Source of the DNA: Sphingomonas hengshuiensis
GTDB taxonomy: Bacteria > Pseudomonadota > Alphaproteobacteria > Sphingomonadales > Sphingomonadaceae
Assembly: GCF_000935025.1 (NCBI RefSeq)
Contig: NZ_CP010836.1
Location: 372,001 to 436,000 of the forward strand
DNA: 64,000 bases
Direction: 5' to 3'
Shown here: positions 1 to 9,256 of the stretch, one piece after another
Layout: every line of letters begins with the position of its first letter
How positions within the stretch are numbered: position 1 is the first letter of the stretch
Position numbers and translations under genes: made by a program
Notes under the pieces: model-generated
The model's input: only the letters and a program-made list of their open reading frames with translations
Databases searched by the model: none
Told to the model about the DNA's origin: nothing

Positions 1-1529
1 TTGAACCGGTTATGGCTGAACTGAAGGACCGTGCCGACAAAGCTCTCCCGTTGGGCGGCCGTCAGAGGGGCGGTGCTGAACGGGTTGATGTTGCCGAGAT
101 TGACCTGGTGCTGAAAGGCACCGAAGCTGCTGTTATTGTCATAGCGGCAGATCCCGCAGGTGTTGTCAGCGCCATAGGTGAATGACGCCTCTGCCCGCCA
201 GCCGCCGGGAAGCTTGGCCCTGATCCCGGAAATCAGCGTGTAATTCTCATCCGGGTTGTCGGTTCCCCAGCTCCCGATGGCGTTCTGAAAGTTATATTGC
301 ATGGTAATACCGGGCACTCTGGTGTCGGTCGGGCTCGGCCCGGTGCTGCAGGTCTGGCCGGCGGTGCCGGGGATTCCGGCGATGTAATATGGGCTGGTCG
401 CGGCGACGCAGACGTCGGGCCCGTTGCTCTGGAACTGCTCACTACGGGTGTGGCGATTGGTGTAGAGCCCCTCGAAATAGAACTCGATCGACGGGCTCAG
501 TTCCTGGTTGATCAGGACGACGGCCTGGTGCCGCCGCATGCTGCCCATGTACGTCGTGTAATCTGCCGTATCGAGCAAATTGGGGGTCGTCGAGAGATTG
601 GCGAAGGTCAGGCCGGTGCCATTGCCCTGGGGAATGCCGTAATAGATATAGGTGCCCCCTGACGGAACGATGATGTTGCCGGGAGCGCCGGGGGTCGCGA
701 AACTGCCGCTCTGCAGCCCGACGCCGCCATTGCGCGCGCCGCCGGTGATGCGATTGTCGATGCCGCCGAATTGCGTCAGGTTCTGCGACAGCCGCGCGCG
801 CGAACTTGCGAACATCGGGTCGCGCCAGGTGTAATCATAGCTGACGATGATGTTGCCCGCGCCCAGCCCGCCAAGATCATTCCAGGTCTGGCCGGCGGTG
901 ACCGAGCCGCCATATTCCTTATAGCCATCGACCAGGGTCAAGCGGCCAGCGGCCTCGACGCCCCGGAGGTTCTTGCGCGTGACGTAATTGACCACTCCGC
1001 CTACGGCATCCGAACCATAGACTGCGGAACTACCGTCAAGGATCACTTCGACTCGCTCGATCATCGCGATCGGAATCTGGTTAGCCTCGGTGATCGTCGA
1101 AACCGTTCCGGTGCTGGGCAGGCGATGGCCGTCGACCAGGGTCAGCGTTCCGCCAATGCCGAGCCCGCGCAGATTGATGCCGTTGGCCTGTGTCGCGTTG
1201 TAGCCTCCCTGGGTCGCGCCTTCCCGGTAGATGCCGAGATTGGTGACCTGCGGAAGATCGCGAAGCACGTCCGCCAGGCTGGTGTTGCCGGTGTTGAGGA
1301 TCGTATCGCGCTTCAAGGTGACGGCCTGAGTTCCGACCGGCGCGGTGCCGGCAATGTTGGTGCCGGTAACGACGATCGCTTCGTCGTCGGAGGTCTCCGG
1401 GTCTGGTTGCTGTGCCGCGACCTGCGGATCACTGGGACGCGTGGGCGCCGTCTGCGCGAATGCGCTCGACGCCATCAGACCGGTAGCGATGGCGATAGCC
1501 CCGGCGGTCGTGTCAAACCGTATCATCAT
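1..1529 (-). CDS. TonB-dependent receptor, N-terminal part (runs off the window)
   Basis: Outer-membrane, TonB-driven uptake receptor; about 509 N-terminal residues are visible and the barrel continues beyond base 1. The protein opens with a signal peptide (MIRFDTTAGAIAIATG... ending in SAFAQ), then a TonB-box-like EAIVVTG, then a plug domain with the family signature around IERVEVILDGSSAVYG and SDAVGGVVNYVTRK. Two ATGs lie in tandem (1529 and 1526); an AAGGAGAGG ribosome site directly precedes them and its spacing slightly favours the second. The gene is co-oriented with the esterase upstream and has a CAATCGATTG palindrome about 100 bases before its start, which suggests shared control. Substrate unknown. 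Confidence 0.9.
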   Translation of the reverse strand, partial: MMIRFDTTAGAIAIATGLMASSAFAQTAPTRPSDPQVAAQQPDPETSDDEAIVVTGTNIAGTAPVGTQAVTLKRDTILNTGNTSLADVLRDLPQVTNLGIYREGATQGGYNATQANGINLRGLGIGGTLTLVDGHRLPSTGTVSTITEANQIPIAMIERVEVILDGSSAVYGSDAVGGVVNYVTRKNLRGVEAAGRLTLVDGYKEYGGSVTAGQTWNDLGGLGAGNIIVSYDYTWRDPMFASSRARLSQNLTQFGGIDNRITGGARNGGVGLQSGSFATPGAPGNIIVPSGGTYIYYGIPQGNGTGLTFANLSTTPNLLDTADYTTYMGSMRRHQAVVLINQELSPSIEFYFEGLYTNRHTRSEQFQSNGPDVCVAATSPYYIAGIPGTAGQTCSTGPSPTDTRVPGITMQYNFQNAIGSWGTDNPDENYTLISGIRAKLPGGWRAEASFTYGADNTCGICRYDNNSSFGAFQHQVNLGNINPFSTAPLTAAQRESFVGTVLQFSHNRF

Positions 1530-1623
1530 CCTCTCCTTTTGTTGTTTATTGTTTTTTCTGTTCGATAGACTGCATTCTACTTGATGAGTTATTGGGAGTG
1601 GCCGGTCCGGAAGACGATTCATC

Positions 1624-1637
1624 CACAATCGATTGCG
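1624..1637. promoter_or_regulatory. LacI-type operator candidate before the TonB receptor
   Basis: CAATCGATTG is a perfect 10-base palindrome (1626-1635) in the short gap between the esterase stop and the receptor start. The central CG flanked by AT-rich half-sites is typical of LacI/GalR-family operators. The same core occurs before the esterase (3422-3433) and the second TonB receptor (62903-62912). No regulator gene of that family lies in the window. Confidence 0.5.
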
Positions 1638-1670
1638 CGAATTGACGCATACCGGACCGGGCACGGACGC

Positions 1671-3371
1671 TCATCCCAGGCTGGCAAGTTCCTCGCTGTC
1701 GATATGATTGGCGAGGCGGCAGGTGTCGTCGAGGAGCATGGTCGGCTGGGTGGCGGGCGCATAAGGCCGCCATTCAGGGATGCCGCGATGGTTGGGATTG
1801 CCGGTGCGGGCGAACGCGATCCAGGCACCCGCCACCTTGGCTTCGAGCGCCGCGGCACGCGGGCCGCCGCCGGTCATGTGTTCGCAGATCTCGGCATTGG
1901 CGAACACGAACGGGATCTCGGCGCAGTGGAACGCGCGCGGACGCCCGTCGAGCACGCGGGTCTGCCAGGTGAACCAGTAGAGATAGGCAGGAGCCCGGTT
2001 TAGCGCCGCCTTGGACGTGGCCTGTTCGACCGCCCCCATCCGCACCCGCGCGCTGGCGATCCGCGACCACAGGTCGAACGGGCTGATATCCGGGGTGCGC
2101 TTGCGGAACGTAGCGAGCACGGTCTCGGCACGATCGCCGAACATTCCCTTCAGCCGCTCGCCCAGCTCGGCCATCGTCATCGCTTCATATTCGGGATGGT
2201 TGATGCCGCTGGCGAACTCGTTGAGCGTGGTGCCGATGAGCATCGGCACGTCCGCGGTCATCTCCGGGGCATCGGGCCCGAACGGCGATGCAGGCAGCAC
2301 GTCGCCGTCGAGCACCGGCCCGAAGCCGAGGTTGCTCGCCATCCGCCGCATGTCGATCACCGGGCCCATCGGCTTGTTCTCGCGGGCCAGCACCGTTTCG
2401 CTGGCGCGGCGCAGCTCGGCATAGGGGATCGTCTGCAACCGGGTGAGATCGTTGCCTGAGACGCCAAGCTCCTTGAGTATCAGATCGCCGAGCTTTCGTG
2501 AGCGCTCCTGGGTGTTAGAGAGGCGGAATGAGCCGCTTTGGACGATGGCGCGGTGAAACAGGCCCTTGGCCGATGGCATCCCCATCAGCGTGCTGACCTT
2601 GGCGCCGCCGCCCGACTGGCCGAAGATCGTCACGCAATTGGGATCGCCGCCGAAATTGGCGATATTGTCGCGGACCCATTCGAGCGCGGCGACGATGTCG
2701 AGCATCCCGACATTGCCCGAATGGGCATAGGCATCGCCATGCGCGGAGAGATCGAGGAAGCCGAGCAGATTGAGCCGGTGATTGAGCGTCACCACCACGA
2801 CATCGCCGCGCTTGGCCAGGTTATGGCCGTCAAACGCCGGCAGATCGTTGCCCGACCCCGCCGCGAACCCGCCGCCATGGAGCCAGACCATCACCGGGCG
2901 CTTGGCGCCATCGGCAATTCCGGGAGTCCAGACATTTACGCGCAGGCAGTCCTCGCCCTCATAGCTGTCGTTCCACTGGAAGAGGAATGCCTCCTCGTCG
3001 TTGAGCCGACCGGTGCCCTTGTCCTGCGGCGCGACCGGGCCGTAGCTACGCGAACTCCGCACCCCGGCCCAAGGCTTGGCCGGGCGCGGCGGCATGAAGC
3101 GATTGGCGCCGCCGGTGGTGTCGCCATAGGGCAGGCCCTTGAACGCGAAGATCTCATCGCGAATATAGCCCGCCACCTTGCCGAAACGCGTGTCGGCTTG
3201 AGCGACACCGGCCCCGGCAGTCACTGCGTCGTGCTTATCGTTGCGACGCTGCCCGGAGGCGGTGCTTGCCGAGGCCTCGCCGGACAATATCGGGATCGCT
3301 ATTCCGCTGACTGCAAAAGCAGCCCCTTTAAGCATCGCGCGACGGTTCGCCGCCAAAGAATGACGTTTCAT
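1671..3371 (-). CDS. Carboxylesterase family (type B) hydrolase, exported
   Basis: Alpha/beta-hydrolase of the type-B carboxylesterase family, 566 residues. A twin-arginine-like leader (NRRAMLKGAAFAVSG) implies Tat export to the periplasm. Family features in order: EDCLRVNVWTP, an oxyanion-hole HGGGF, the nucleophile elbow GQSGGG with the serine at about residue 253, and a late FHCAEIPFVFA with the catalytic His at about 482. The ATG at 3371 was chosen over an upstream in-frame ATG because an AGGGAGAGGAAG ribosome site precedes it and the Tat leader then starts the protein. A palindromic operator lies 51-62 bases upstream. Pairing with a TonB receptor suggests hydrolysis of an imported ester-bearing carbon source; the substrate cannot be told. 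Confidence 0.9.
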   Translation of the reverse strand: MKRHSLAANRRAMLKGAAFAVSGIAIPILSGEASASTASGQRRNDKHDAVTAGAGVAQADTRFGKVAGYIRDEIFAFKGLPYGDTTGGANRFMPPRPAKPWAGVRSSRSYGPVAPQDKGTGRLNDEEAFLFQWNDSYEGEDCLRVNVWTPGIADGAKRPVMVWLHGGGFAAGSGNDLPAFDGHNLAKRGDVVVVTLNHRLNLLGFLDLSAHGDAYAHSGNVGMLDIVAALEWVRDNIANFGGDPNCVTIFGQSGGGAKVSTLMGMPSAKGLFHRAIVQSGSFRLSNTQERSRKLGDLILKELGVSGNDLTRLQTIPYAELRRASETVLARENKPMGPVIDMRRMASNLGFGPVLDGDVLPASPFGPDAPEMTADVPMLIGTTLNEFASGINHPEYEAMTMAELGERLKGMFGDRAETVLATFRKRTPDISPFDLWSRIASARVRMGAVEQATSKAALNRAPAYLYWFTWQTRVLDGRPRAFHCAEIPFVFANAEICEHMTGGGPRAAALEAKVAGAWIAFARTGNPNHRGIPEWRPYAPATQPTMLLDDTCRLANHIDSEELASLG

Positions 3372-3421
3372 CTTCCTCTCCCTGTTTAGCCGGTCGCCCG
3401 GTCGATTCGCCCATTTTGTGC

Positions 3422-3433
3422 GCAATCGATTGC
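3422..3433. promoter_or_regulatory. LacI-type operator candidate before the esterase
   Basis: GCAATCGATTGC is a perfect 12-base palindrome 51-62 bases before the esterase ATG, in the place expected of a promoter or repressor site. It shares its core with the sites before both TonB receptors in this window. Confidence 0.55.
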
Positions 3434-3536
3434 AGTTTATACTGGTATTCGGTTCTTGCAATGGCGTTCTGAGATTTCGCTGGGGCGAGAGCGTCGCGCC
3501 GCCGGTCTACTGGACTAATTCGAGTTTTAGTCTAGC

Positions 3537-4235
3537 CTTTGCCAGCGCTGGCTGAAGGGCACCCGGTTTTTGAGCGCGGAGGCATTGGCGGCGCTGGTAG
3601 ATGCGGATGATGAAACGATCGAGCGGCGTACCCAGGTCTTTGCCGACCTGTTGGGAATTCGCCATTTGCTCGATGCCGAACGGCAGTTCGAGAAATATGC
3701 GACCGAGCTTTCGTCGCGGCTGCGCGCCCAGGTTCAGCTAACCCAACAACGCTCGGCAGAGGCCGATGCAATCGACAAAGAACTCGACCGCAATGTGTCG
3801 CCAGCTACGACGGCTGCGTCGGCGATCGGCGAGGCCGCGCAAGCCGAGATCCTGCTCAAACCGACGCCTGCGGATATGCCCTCTTCCGATGCGCCGTTTA
3901 CCGATCGGCTGGCGGCGCTGACGGCGCTGCAACGCCGCGGCCGGCAGAGAGCGAGCGCTGGCTTAATGCCCTGAGCGCGGTCGAGGGGCGGCGGCACGCG
4001 ACCTGCTCGCGCATGACCATGGCCATGCGGCGAGCAGCTGTCCGGTATCCGCCCATGACTGGCAGACAGCGGACGCGCTTCGCGCTGCGATCGCAGCGGC
4101 GCTCCGGTGCTGGAGAAACTGTCGAAGCGGCTAGCCAACCACATCGGGCAATATGCAGGAAAGCCATCGGTCTTCGAGCTCGGGAGCCCCTCGATCCACA
4201 GACCAGCCGTGCTGTATGGTCACCGGCTCCGATGA
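3537..4235 (+). pseudogene. Frameshifted remnant, possibly of an SMC/Rad50-like ATPase
   Basis: Protein-like text is spread over more than one frame and no full-length product is possible. Frame one (3537-3974) reads QRWLKGTRFLSAEALAALVD, then a charged, helix-rich stretch (ERQFEKYATELSSRLRAQ). A second frame carries AHDHGHAASSCPVSAHDW followed by ADALRAAIAAALR. The first frame then resumes with EKLSKRLANHIGQYAGKPSV and stops at 4235. The order (N-terminal helical part, a CPV-xx-DW motif like the Zn hook of Rad50-type ATPases, helical tail) suggests a decayed SMC/Rad50-like gene, but the family call is a guess. The open 134-residue piece starting at TTG 3570 may still be translated. Confidence 0.35.
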
Positions 4236-4276
4236 AGGAGTGTCTGGATATCTGGCACCAAGAAGATTAGGCGCGC

Positions 4277-4885
4277 ATGTCTGTCATGGTCAGCCCCATC
4301 CTCTATAGCTTTCGGCGTTGCCCGTACGCGATGCGGGCGCGTTTGGCGCTTGCTATCAGCGGCACGCGCTACGAGCTTCGCGAAGTCAGGCTGGCCGACA
4401 AACCCGCCGCGATGTTGTTGGCCTCGCCAAAGGGAACGGTTCCGGTACTTCAGTTGGCCAGTGGCGCCGTCATTGACGAAAGCCTCGACATCATGCGTCG
4501 CGTTCTTGAGGTCAGCGACCCCGAAAACTGGCTCGCCCGGGATGACAGGGCGCTGATTGCGATCAACGACGGTGCGTTCAAGCGGAATCTCGACCGATAC
4601 AAATACCCGGATCGCCATGACTGCGATCCACTCGTTCACCGGCAGCGCGGGCTGGATTTTCTACGCGAGATCGATGCCCGGCTGGCTGCCACAGGCCAAC
4701 TTTGCGGCCCAGATCGCGGGTTCGCGGACGCCGCCATAATGCCTTTCATCAGGCAGTTTGCAGCCACGGATCGAGAGTGGTTCGGCGCCCAGCCTCTGCC
4801 CCATCTGAAAACGTGGCTGGCGTGGCATCTGGCGTCTGACCTGTTCCAAACGATCATGGTCCGCGTACCGCCCTGGTCTCCCTAA
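4277..4885 (+). CDS. Glutathione S-transferase family protein
   Basis: Soluble 202-residue protein with a thioredoxin-fold N-terminal domain and a helical C-terminal domain. The opening ILYSFRRCPYAMRARLAL carries a glutaredoxin-like CPY motif (Cys at residue 15), then the cis-Pro region KGTVPVLQL and the glutathione-binding ESLDIMRRVL. The layout resembles GrxB-type and Omega-like transferases, so thiol transfer or deglutathionylation is plausible. ATG 4277 is used; a second ATG three codons later is possible. It stands alone between two decayed regions and appears intact. The substrate is not predictable. Confidence 0.85.
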   Translation: MSVMVSPILYSFRRCPYAMRARLALAISGTRYELREVRLADKPAAMLLASPKGTVPVLQLASGAVIDESLDIMRRVLEVSDPENWLARDDRALIAINDGAFKRNLDRYKYPDRHDCDPLVHRQRGLDFLREIDARLAATGQLCGPDRGFADAAIMPFIRQFAATDREWFGAQPLPHLKTWLAWHLASDLFQTIMVRVPPWSP

Positions 4886-5220
4886 GCACGACGGCTCGGC
4901 GACGCGTGCCTCGTCTAGCAGTGCTTGGCGGTCGGCCTACACATTCGCCCACTGCCAGTGCGGACAACCCAATCCGCGCACGGCGCGGTGCGCCTTTTAC
5001 ACCGGACACCCTGGAGACGCAGCCCAGCTGAGCGGTCCCCTGGCAGATATTTGGTAGAGGCTCGCTGAAGGTGTGCGCCGGATCGCGGGTTCGAGATTAC
5101 CGAGATTGCTGGCATCCGCCAGCGCCGCTGAACGATCGGCGGCGCACCGCGCCTCTCAAGGCTGGTCGAGAGCTATGCTCCGCGGGGTGCGTGAGAAGAC
5201 GGTCGTGGCGCGAGGTCCAA
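4886..5220. other. Gene-free stretch in decayed accessory DNA
   Basis: No reading frame here resembles a protein family and no repeat or RNA gene was recognised. It lies between the intact transferase gene and the conjugation remnants, so it is probably eroded mobile-element sequence. Confidence 0.4.
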
Positions 5221-5375
5221 CTACGACGCGGCCATCGCGTCCGACTGCGCGATCTTGCGCTTCACCCAAAGTTCGTCGGTTCGCGTCATCTCGATCAGAT
5301 CATCGGGGAAACAGCGTTCCTGGAAGGCGATGAGATCGTCGAAGCTTCCGCGCAGCCAGCAACGAGACGCTGGCC
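5221..5375 (-). pseudogene. Small truncated reading frame, family unknown
   Basis: On the minus strand about 50 residues read as convincing protein (GSFDDLIAFQERCFPDDLIE, then MTRTDELWVKRKIAQSDAMA) and end at a TAG at 5221-5223. There is no start codon and no upstream continuation. It breaks off at about 5370, where the opposite-strand CopG-type remnant begins, as if a deletion joined two unrelated gene ends. The family is not recognised. Confidence 0.3.
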
Positions 5376-5576
5376 TTGTTCGTACGCTTTTGGCTGGTCA
5401 ACAATCCGCCACTGCCCGACACTGCACGCCCGGCGGCGCAGGCCATGGGCAAGGAACGCTGGGAACGTTTTATCGAGGCGCTCAACCGTCGGATGGAGTT
5501 CGGGCCGCGGTTGAAGAACGAGGTATCTGAAGACATCGGACCTGAGCCTTTTGGTCCCGGCGAAGAAAATCAGTAG
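5361..5576 (+). pseudogene. C-terminal remnant of the CopG-type regulator that precedes trb genes
   Basis: About 71 residues beginning NETLALFVRFWLVNNPPLPD and continuing AMGKERWERFIEALNRRM to a TAG at 5574. The pattern (ALFVRY-like helix, a short proline-rich linker, then G-x-x-R-x-x-x-F) matches, from memory, the C-terminus of the ribbon-helix-helix CopG-family proteins encoded just before trbB in alphaproteobacterial trb operons. The DNA-binding N-terminus is missing, and trbB and trbC, which should follow, are absent. It was therefore probably left by a deletion. Confidence 0.5.
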
Positions 5577-5633
5577 AGGGCATTTTGGGGCCGCGAGTTG
5601 CCTGTCCGGATGTAGGCGCTGAAATCGAGACAG

Positions 5634-5708
5634 CTGACATTCGAGCGAGCCAATTACCTGGCCAGCCGCCGGCGCCACATGCGCTACCCCGCCTTCCTGC
5701 GCGCGTGA
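5634..5708 (+). pseudogene. Possible C-terminal scrap of trbD
   Basis: A 24-codon open stretch ending RRRHMRYPAFLRA and a TGA, 7 bases before trbE. TrbD is a small membrane protein whose cytoplasmic tail ends in a basic RRH-L-x-x-P-like motif and whose gene directly precedes trbE. The position and tail fit, but the evidence is short. Confidence 0.35.
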
Positions 5709-5715
5709 GGCGGCC

Positions 5716-8142
5716 ATGATGTCCCTCCGCGAATATCGCGCGCGCGGTTCGACGCTCGCCGACTTCCTGCCCTGGGCAGCGTTGGTCGCGCCTGGCGTCG
5801 TGCTCAACAAGGACGGCTCTTTCCAGCGCACGGCGGCGATCCGCGGTCCCGACCTGGATTCGGCGACTCCCGCCGAGCTGGTCGCGACCGCCGGACGTCT
5901 TAACAGCGCGTTGCGCCGGCTCGGCTCCGGTTGGGCCATCTTCGTCGAAGCACAGCGCGTGCCGGCGCAGGACTATCCCGACAATGGGTTCCCGGATCCG
6001 GCCTCGGCTCTGGTCGAGCGCGAGCGCCGCGAGCAGTTTGCCGAGGAAGGGGCGCATTTCGAAAGCGCCTATTATCTGACGCTGCAATGGATGCCGCCTG
6101 CCGAGGACGCCGCCCGCGCCGAAGGCTGGCTGTACGAGGGGCGGTCGCGAAGGGGTATCGATCCCGACGAGCTGCTCGCCAATTTTGCCGATCGCAGCGA
6201 TCGCCTGCTGCAGCTGCTCGAGGGCTTTCTGCCCGAGGCGCATTGGCTCGATGATGGCGAGATGCTCACCTATCTCCACTCGACGATTTCCACCAAGCGC
6301 CAGCGCGTCCGCGTCCCCGAGACGCCGATGTATCTGGACGCGATCCTGGCCGATGAGCCGCTGGTCGGCGGCCTCGAGCCGCGCCTGGGCAGCCAGCACC
6401 TTCGGACCCTCACCGTCACCGGCTTTCCGAGCGCGACCTTCCCGGGACTGCTCGACGATCTCAACCGGCTGGCCTTCCCGTACCGCTGGGTCACGCGCGC
6501 GATCACGCTCGACAAGACCGACGCCACCAAGCTGCTCGGCCGCATCCGCCGCCAATGGTTCGCCAAGCGCAAGTCGATCGCAGCGATCCTAAAGGAGGTG
6601 ATGACCAACGAGGCATCGGTGCTGGTCGACAGCGATGCCTCGAACAAGGCGGCGGATGCCGATCTCGCGCTGCAGGAGCTTGGCAGCGACATGGTCGGGC
6701 AGGCATACGTGACCGCGACAATCAGCGTCTGGGACGCCGACCCCGCTCTTGCCGCCGAGAAGCTGCGACTGGTCGAGAAGGTCGTGCAGGGCCGCGACTT
6801 CACGGTGATTGCCGAAGGCATGAACGCGGTCGAGGCCTGGCTCGGCAGCTTGCCCGGTCATGTCTACGCCAATGTCCGCCAGCCTCCTATCTCGACCCTA
6901 AACCTGGCGCACATGGTGCCGCTTTCTGCAGTCTGGGCGGGGCCGGTGGCCGATGAGCATTTCGAAGCGCCGCCGCTCTTCTTCGCGCAGACCGAGGGCT
7001 CGACGCCGTTCCGCTTCTCGCTACATGTCGGCGATGTCGGCCATACCCTGATTGCTGGCCCGACCGGCGCCGGCAAATCGGTGCTGCTCGCGCTGATGGC
7101 GATGCAATTTCGTCGCTACGAGAATGCGCAAATCTTCGCTTTCGATTTCGGCGGGTCGATCCGCGCCGCAGCATTGGCGATGGGTGGCGACTGGCAGGAT
7201 CTCGGCCACGCGCAGCAGGACGAGAGCGCGCACGCCGTCCGGCTGCAGCCCTTGGCCAGGATCGACGACCTTGCGGAGCGCAGCTGGGCGACCGAATGGC
7301 TCGCCGCGATCTTCGGCGCGGAAGGCGTAGTGCTCGACCCGCAGGGCAAGGAGCATCTTTGGGCCGCGCTGAATTCGCTGGCATCCGCGCCGGTGTCGGA
7401 GCGGACGCTGACCGGTCTCGCAGTGCTGCTCCAATCGCAGCAGCTCAAGCAGGCGCTTGGTCCCTATTGCGTCGGGGGGCCGCATGGTCAGCTTCTCGAC
7501 GCCGAGTCCGAGCATCTTGGCGAAGCGCGCGTCCAGGCCTTCGAAACCGAGGGGCTGGTCGGCAGCGCTGCGGCGCCAGCGGTGCTCTCCTACCTCTTCC
7601 ACCGGATCGAAGCGCAACTCGACGGCGCCCCGACGATGATCATTATCGACGAGGGCTGGCTCGTCCTAGACAGCCCGGCGTTCGCTGCGCAGTTGCGCGA
7701 GTGGCTCAAGACGCTGCGCAAGAAGAATGCGAGCGTTGTGTTCGCGACCCAGAGCCTCGCCGATATCGAGACCTCGGCGATCGCGCCTGCGATCGTCGAG
7801 AGCTGCCCGACCCGCATCTTCCTCCCCAACGAGCGTGCGTTCGAGCCACAGATTGCCGCCATCTATCGTCGCTTCGGGCTGAACGAACGGCAAATCGAGA
7901 TCCTCGCCCGGGCGATCCCCAAGCGCGACTATTATTGCCAGTCGCGTCGCGGCAACCGCTTGTTCGATCTCGGACTGGGTGAGGTCGCGCTCGCCTTCAC
8001 GGCCGCCTCGTCGCGCACCGACCAGCGCCGCATCGCCGAACTTCTCGAAGCCCATGGCCGCGCCGGTTTCGCCGCCGCGTGGCTGCGCGCTCGCGGCCTC
8101 GATTGGGCCGCGGATCTCCTCCCCCTCTCTGCCCAGGAGTAA
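5716..8142 (+). CDS. trbE: Conjugal transfer ATPase TrbE (VirB4 family)
   Basis: ATPase of P-type (Trb) type IV secretion, acting at the inner membrane in pilus assembly and DNA transfer. It has 808 residues, normal for the family. The N-terminus MMSLREYRARGSTLADFLPW is typical of TrbE. Walker A GPTGAGKS is at residues 448-455 and Walker B MIIIDE at 641-646, followed by the VirB4-like FATQSLADIE and PTRIFLPNE. The gene looks intact and is followed after 2 bases by trbJ, so the two are translationally linked. Upstream trbB, trbC and most of trbD are missing, so a working transfer apparatus is unlikely. Confidence 0.93.
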   Translation: MMSLREYRARGSTLADFLPWAALVAPGVVLNKDGSFQRTAAIRGPDLDSATPAELVATAGRLNSALRRLGSGWAIFVEAQRVPAQDYPDNGFPDPASALVERERREQFAEEGAHFESAYYLTLQWMPPAEDAARAEGWLYEGRSRRGIDPDELLANFADRSDRLLQLLEGFLPEAHWLDDGEMLTYLHSTISTKRQRVRVPETPMYLDAILADEPLVGGLEPRLGSQHLRTLTVTGFPSATFPGLLDDLNRLAFPYRWVTRAITLDKTDATKLLGRIRRQWFAKRKSIAAILKEVMTNEASVLVDSDASNKAADADLALQELGSDMVGQAYVTATISVWDADPALAAEKLRLVEKVVQGRDFTVIAEGMNAVEAWLGSLPGHVYANVRQPPISTLNLAHMVPLSAVWAGPVADEHFEAPPLFFAQTEGSTPFRFSLHVGDVGHTLIAGPTGAGKSVLLALMAMQFRRYENAQIFAFDFGGSIRAAALAMGGDWQDLGHAQQDESAHAVRLQPLARIDDLAERSWATEWLAAIFGAEGVVLDPQGKEHLWAALNSLASAPVSERTLTGLAVLLQSQQLKQALGPYCVGGPHGQLLDAESEHLGEARVQAFETEGLVGSAAAPAVLSYLFHRIEAQLDGAPTMIIIDEGWLVLDSPAFAAQLREWLKTLRKKNASVVFATQSLADIETSAIAPAIVESCPTRIFLPNERAFEPQIAAIYRRFGLNERQIEILARAIPKRDYYCQSRRGNRLFDLGLGEVALAFTAASSRTDQRRIAELLEAHGRAGFAAAWLRARGLDWAADLLPLSAQE

Positions 8143-8144
8143 CT

Positions 8145-8897
8145 ATGATGTGTTCCTCTTCGCTTCAACGCTACGCGCTTTCATGCGGCTCCGCCCTGCT
8201 GATCGCCTGCACCGCGGCGCCAGCCCACGCCCAGTTCGGCGGGATCGTCTACGACCCGACCAATTATTCGCAGAACGTGCTTACCGCGGCCCGCACGCTC
8301 GAGCAGATCAACAACCAGATCAAATCGCTTCAGAACGAAGCGGAGTCGCTGATCAACGACGCGAAGAATCTGGCGTCGCTGCCGACCTCCGCGCTGCCCG
8401 AGCTCCAGTCGCAGGTGCGGCAGACCCAGCAGTTGCTCGGAAACGCCCAGCGGATCGCCTATTCGGTCCAGTCGATCGATGAGGCCTTCACCAGCCGATA
8501 CCGCGGAGCGCCCATGTCGGCGACCGACAAGGCGCTGGTCGACAATGCTCGTGCCCGCTGGGAGGACACGGTCGCCGGGTTCGAGGATGCGCTCAAGGTC
8601 CAGGCCGGCGTTGTCGGCAATATCGAGGGATCGCGCGACGCGATGAGCCGCATCGTCGGCTCCAGCCAGTCGGCATCGGGCGCTCTGCAGGCGGCCCAGG
8701 CCGGAAACCAGCTTCTCGCGCTGCAAGCCCGACAGCTGGCAGACCTGACCGCAGTGGTGGCAGCCCAGGGCCGGGCCCAGGCGCTCGAAGCCTCGCAGCG
8801 TGCAGCCGCGCAGGACCAGGGACGCGAGCAGCTGCGGCGGTTCCTCGCGCCCGGGACCGGCTACCGGCCGACCCCGGCGCAGATGTTCCACCGCTGA
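8145..8897 (+). CDS. trbJ: Conjugal transfer protein TrbJ (VirB5-like)
   Basis: Periplasmic 250-residue component of the Trb mating-pair apparatus, VirB5-like and thought to sit at the pilus tip. It has a signal peptide (LLIACTAAPAHAQ), then the family's FGGIVYDPTNYSQNVLTAA, and long helical heptads (LEQINNQIKSLQNEAESL). ATG 8145 is 2 bases after the trbE stop. Gene order and length match complete trb clusters. Confidence 0.9.
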   Translation: MMCSSSLQRYALSCGSALLIACTAAPAHAQFGGIVYDPTNYSQNVLTAARTLEQINNQIKSLQNEAESLINDAKNLASLPTSALPELQSQVRQTQQLLGNAQRIAYSVQSIDEAFTSRYRGAPMSATDKALVDNARARWEDTVAGFEDALKVQAGVVGNIEGSRDAMSRIVGSSQSASGALQAAQAGNQLLALQARQLADLTAVVAAQGRAQALEASQRAAAQDQGREQLRRFLAPGTGYRPTPAQMFHR

Positions 8898-8907
8898 GGC
8901 CGGGGCA

Positions 8908-9255
8908 ATGAACGTAGGGCTTCCGGCTCGCATCGGTGCATTTGCGTGTCTCGGCGTTGCGTCCGCCATGGGTCTGCTCGCCCTGCGCGACGAGCCGAAG
9001 CTGGCATCACCGCTTCCGCCGCTCTCGACCGACCTGCCCATAGACCCGCTCCAGGCAAAGCTCAGGAGCTGCCAGTTGGCCGGGCAGGCGGCGGGCTCGG
9101 ACCCGGGCGGCCTCGCAGCCTGGGCCGAGAACCGCCGACGGTTCCTGGGGCGGCGATCGCGGGCCGAACCGGCGGCGGACGATGCGCCTGGCAAATCCTC
9201 CGAACCGGCAATCCTCGTGAACGAGGCCATCGCCAATACACAGCAGGAGCAGTGA
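8908..9255 (+). CDS. Putative entry-exclusion protein, TrbK-alt type
   Basis: A 115-residue protein with one N-terminal membrane or signal segment (ARIGAFACLGVASAMGLLAL) and the TrbK-alt pattern of a cysteine (KLRSCQ) followed by AWAENRRRFLG. In complete systems such proteins sit between trbJ and trbL and are proposed to block entry of a second copy of the element. The second cysteine usually seen before the AWxENRRRF motif is not obvious here. The stop is 1 base before the trbL ATG. Confidence 0.7.
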   Translation: MNVGLPARIGAFACLGVASAMGLLALRDEPKLASPLPPLSTDLPIDPLQAKLRSCQLAGQAAGSDPGGLAAWAENRRRFLGRRSRAEPAADDAPGKSSEPAILVNEAIANTQQEQ

Positions 9256-9256
9256 C

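Noticed and set aside
3551..3575. Possible left attachment site matching the tRNA-Arg 3' end (GGCACCCGG near 3559)
   Set aside because: Only about seven bases agree with the tRNA end (GGTGCACCCGACTGG), which is expected by chance in this composition.
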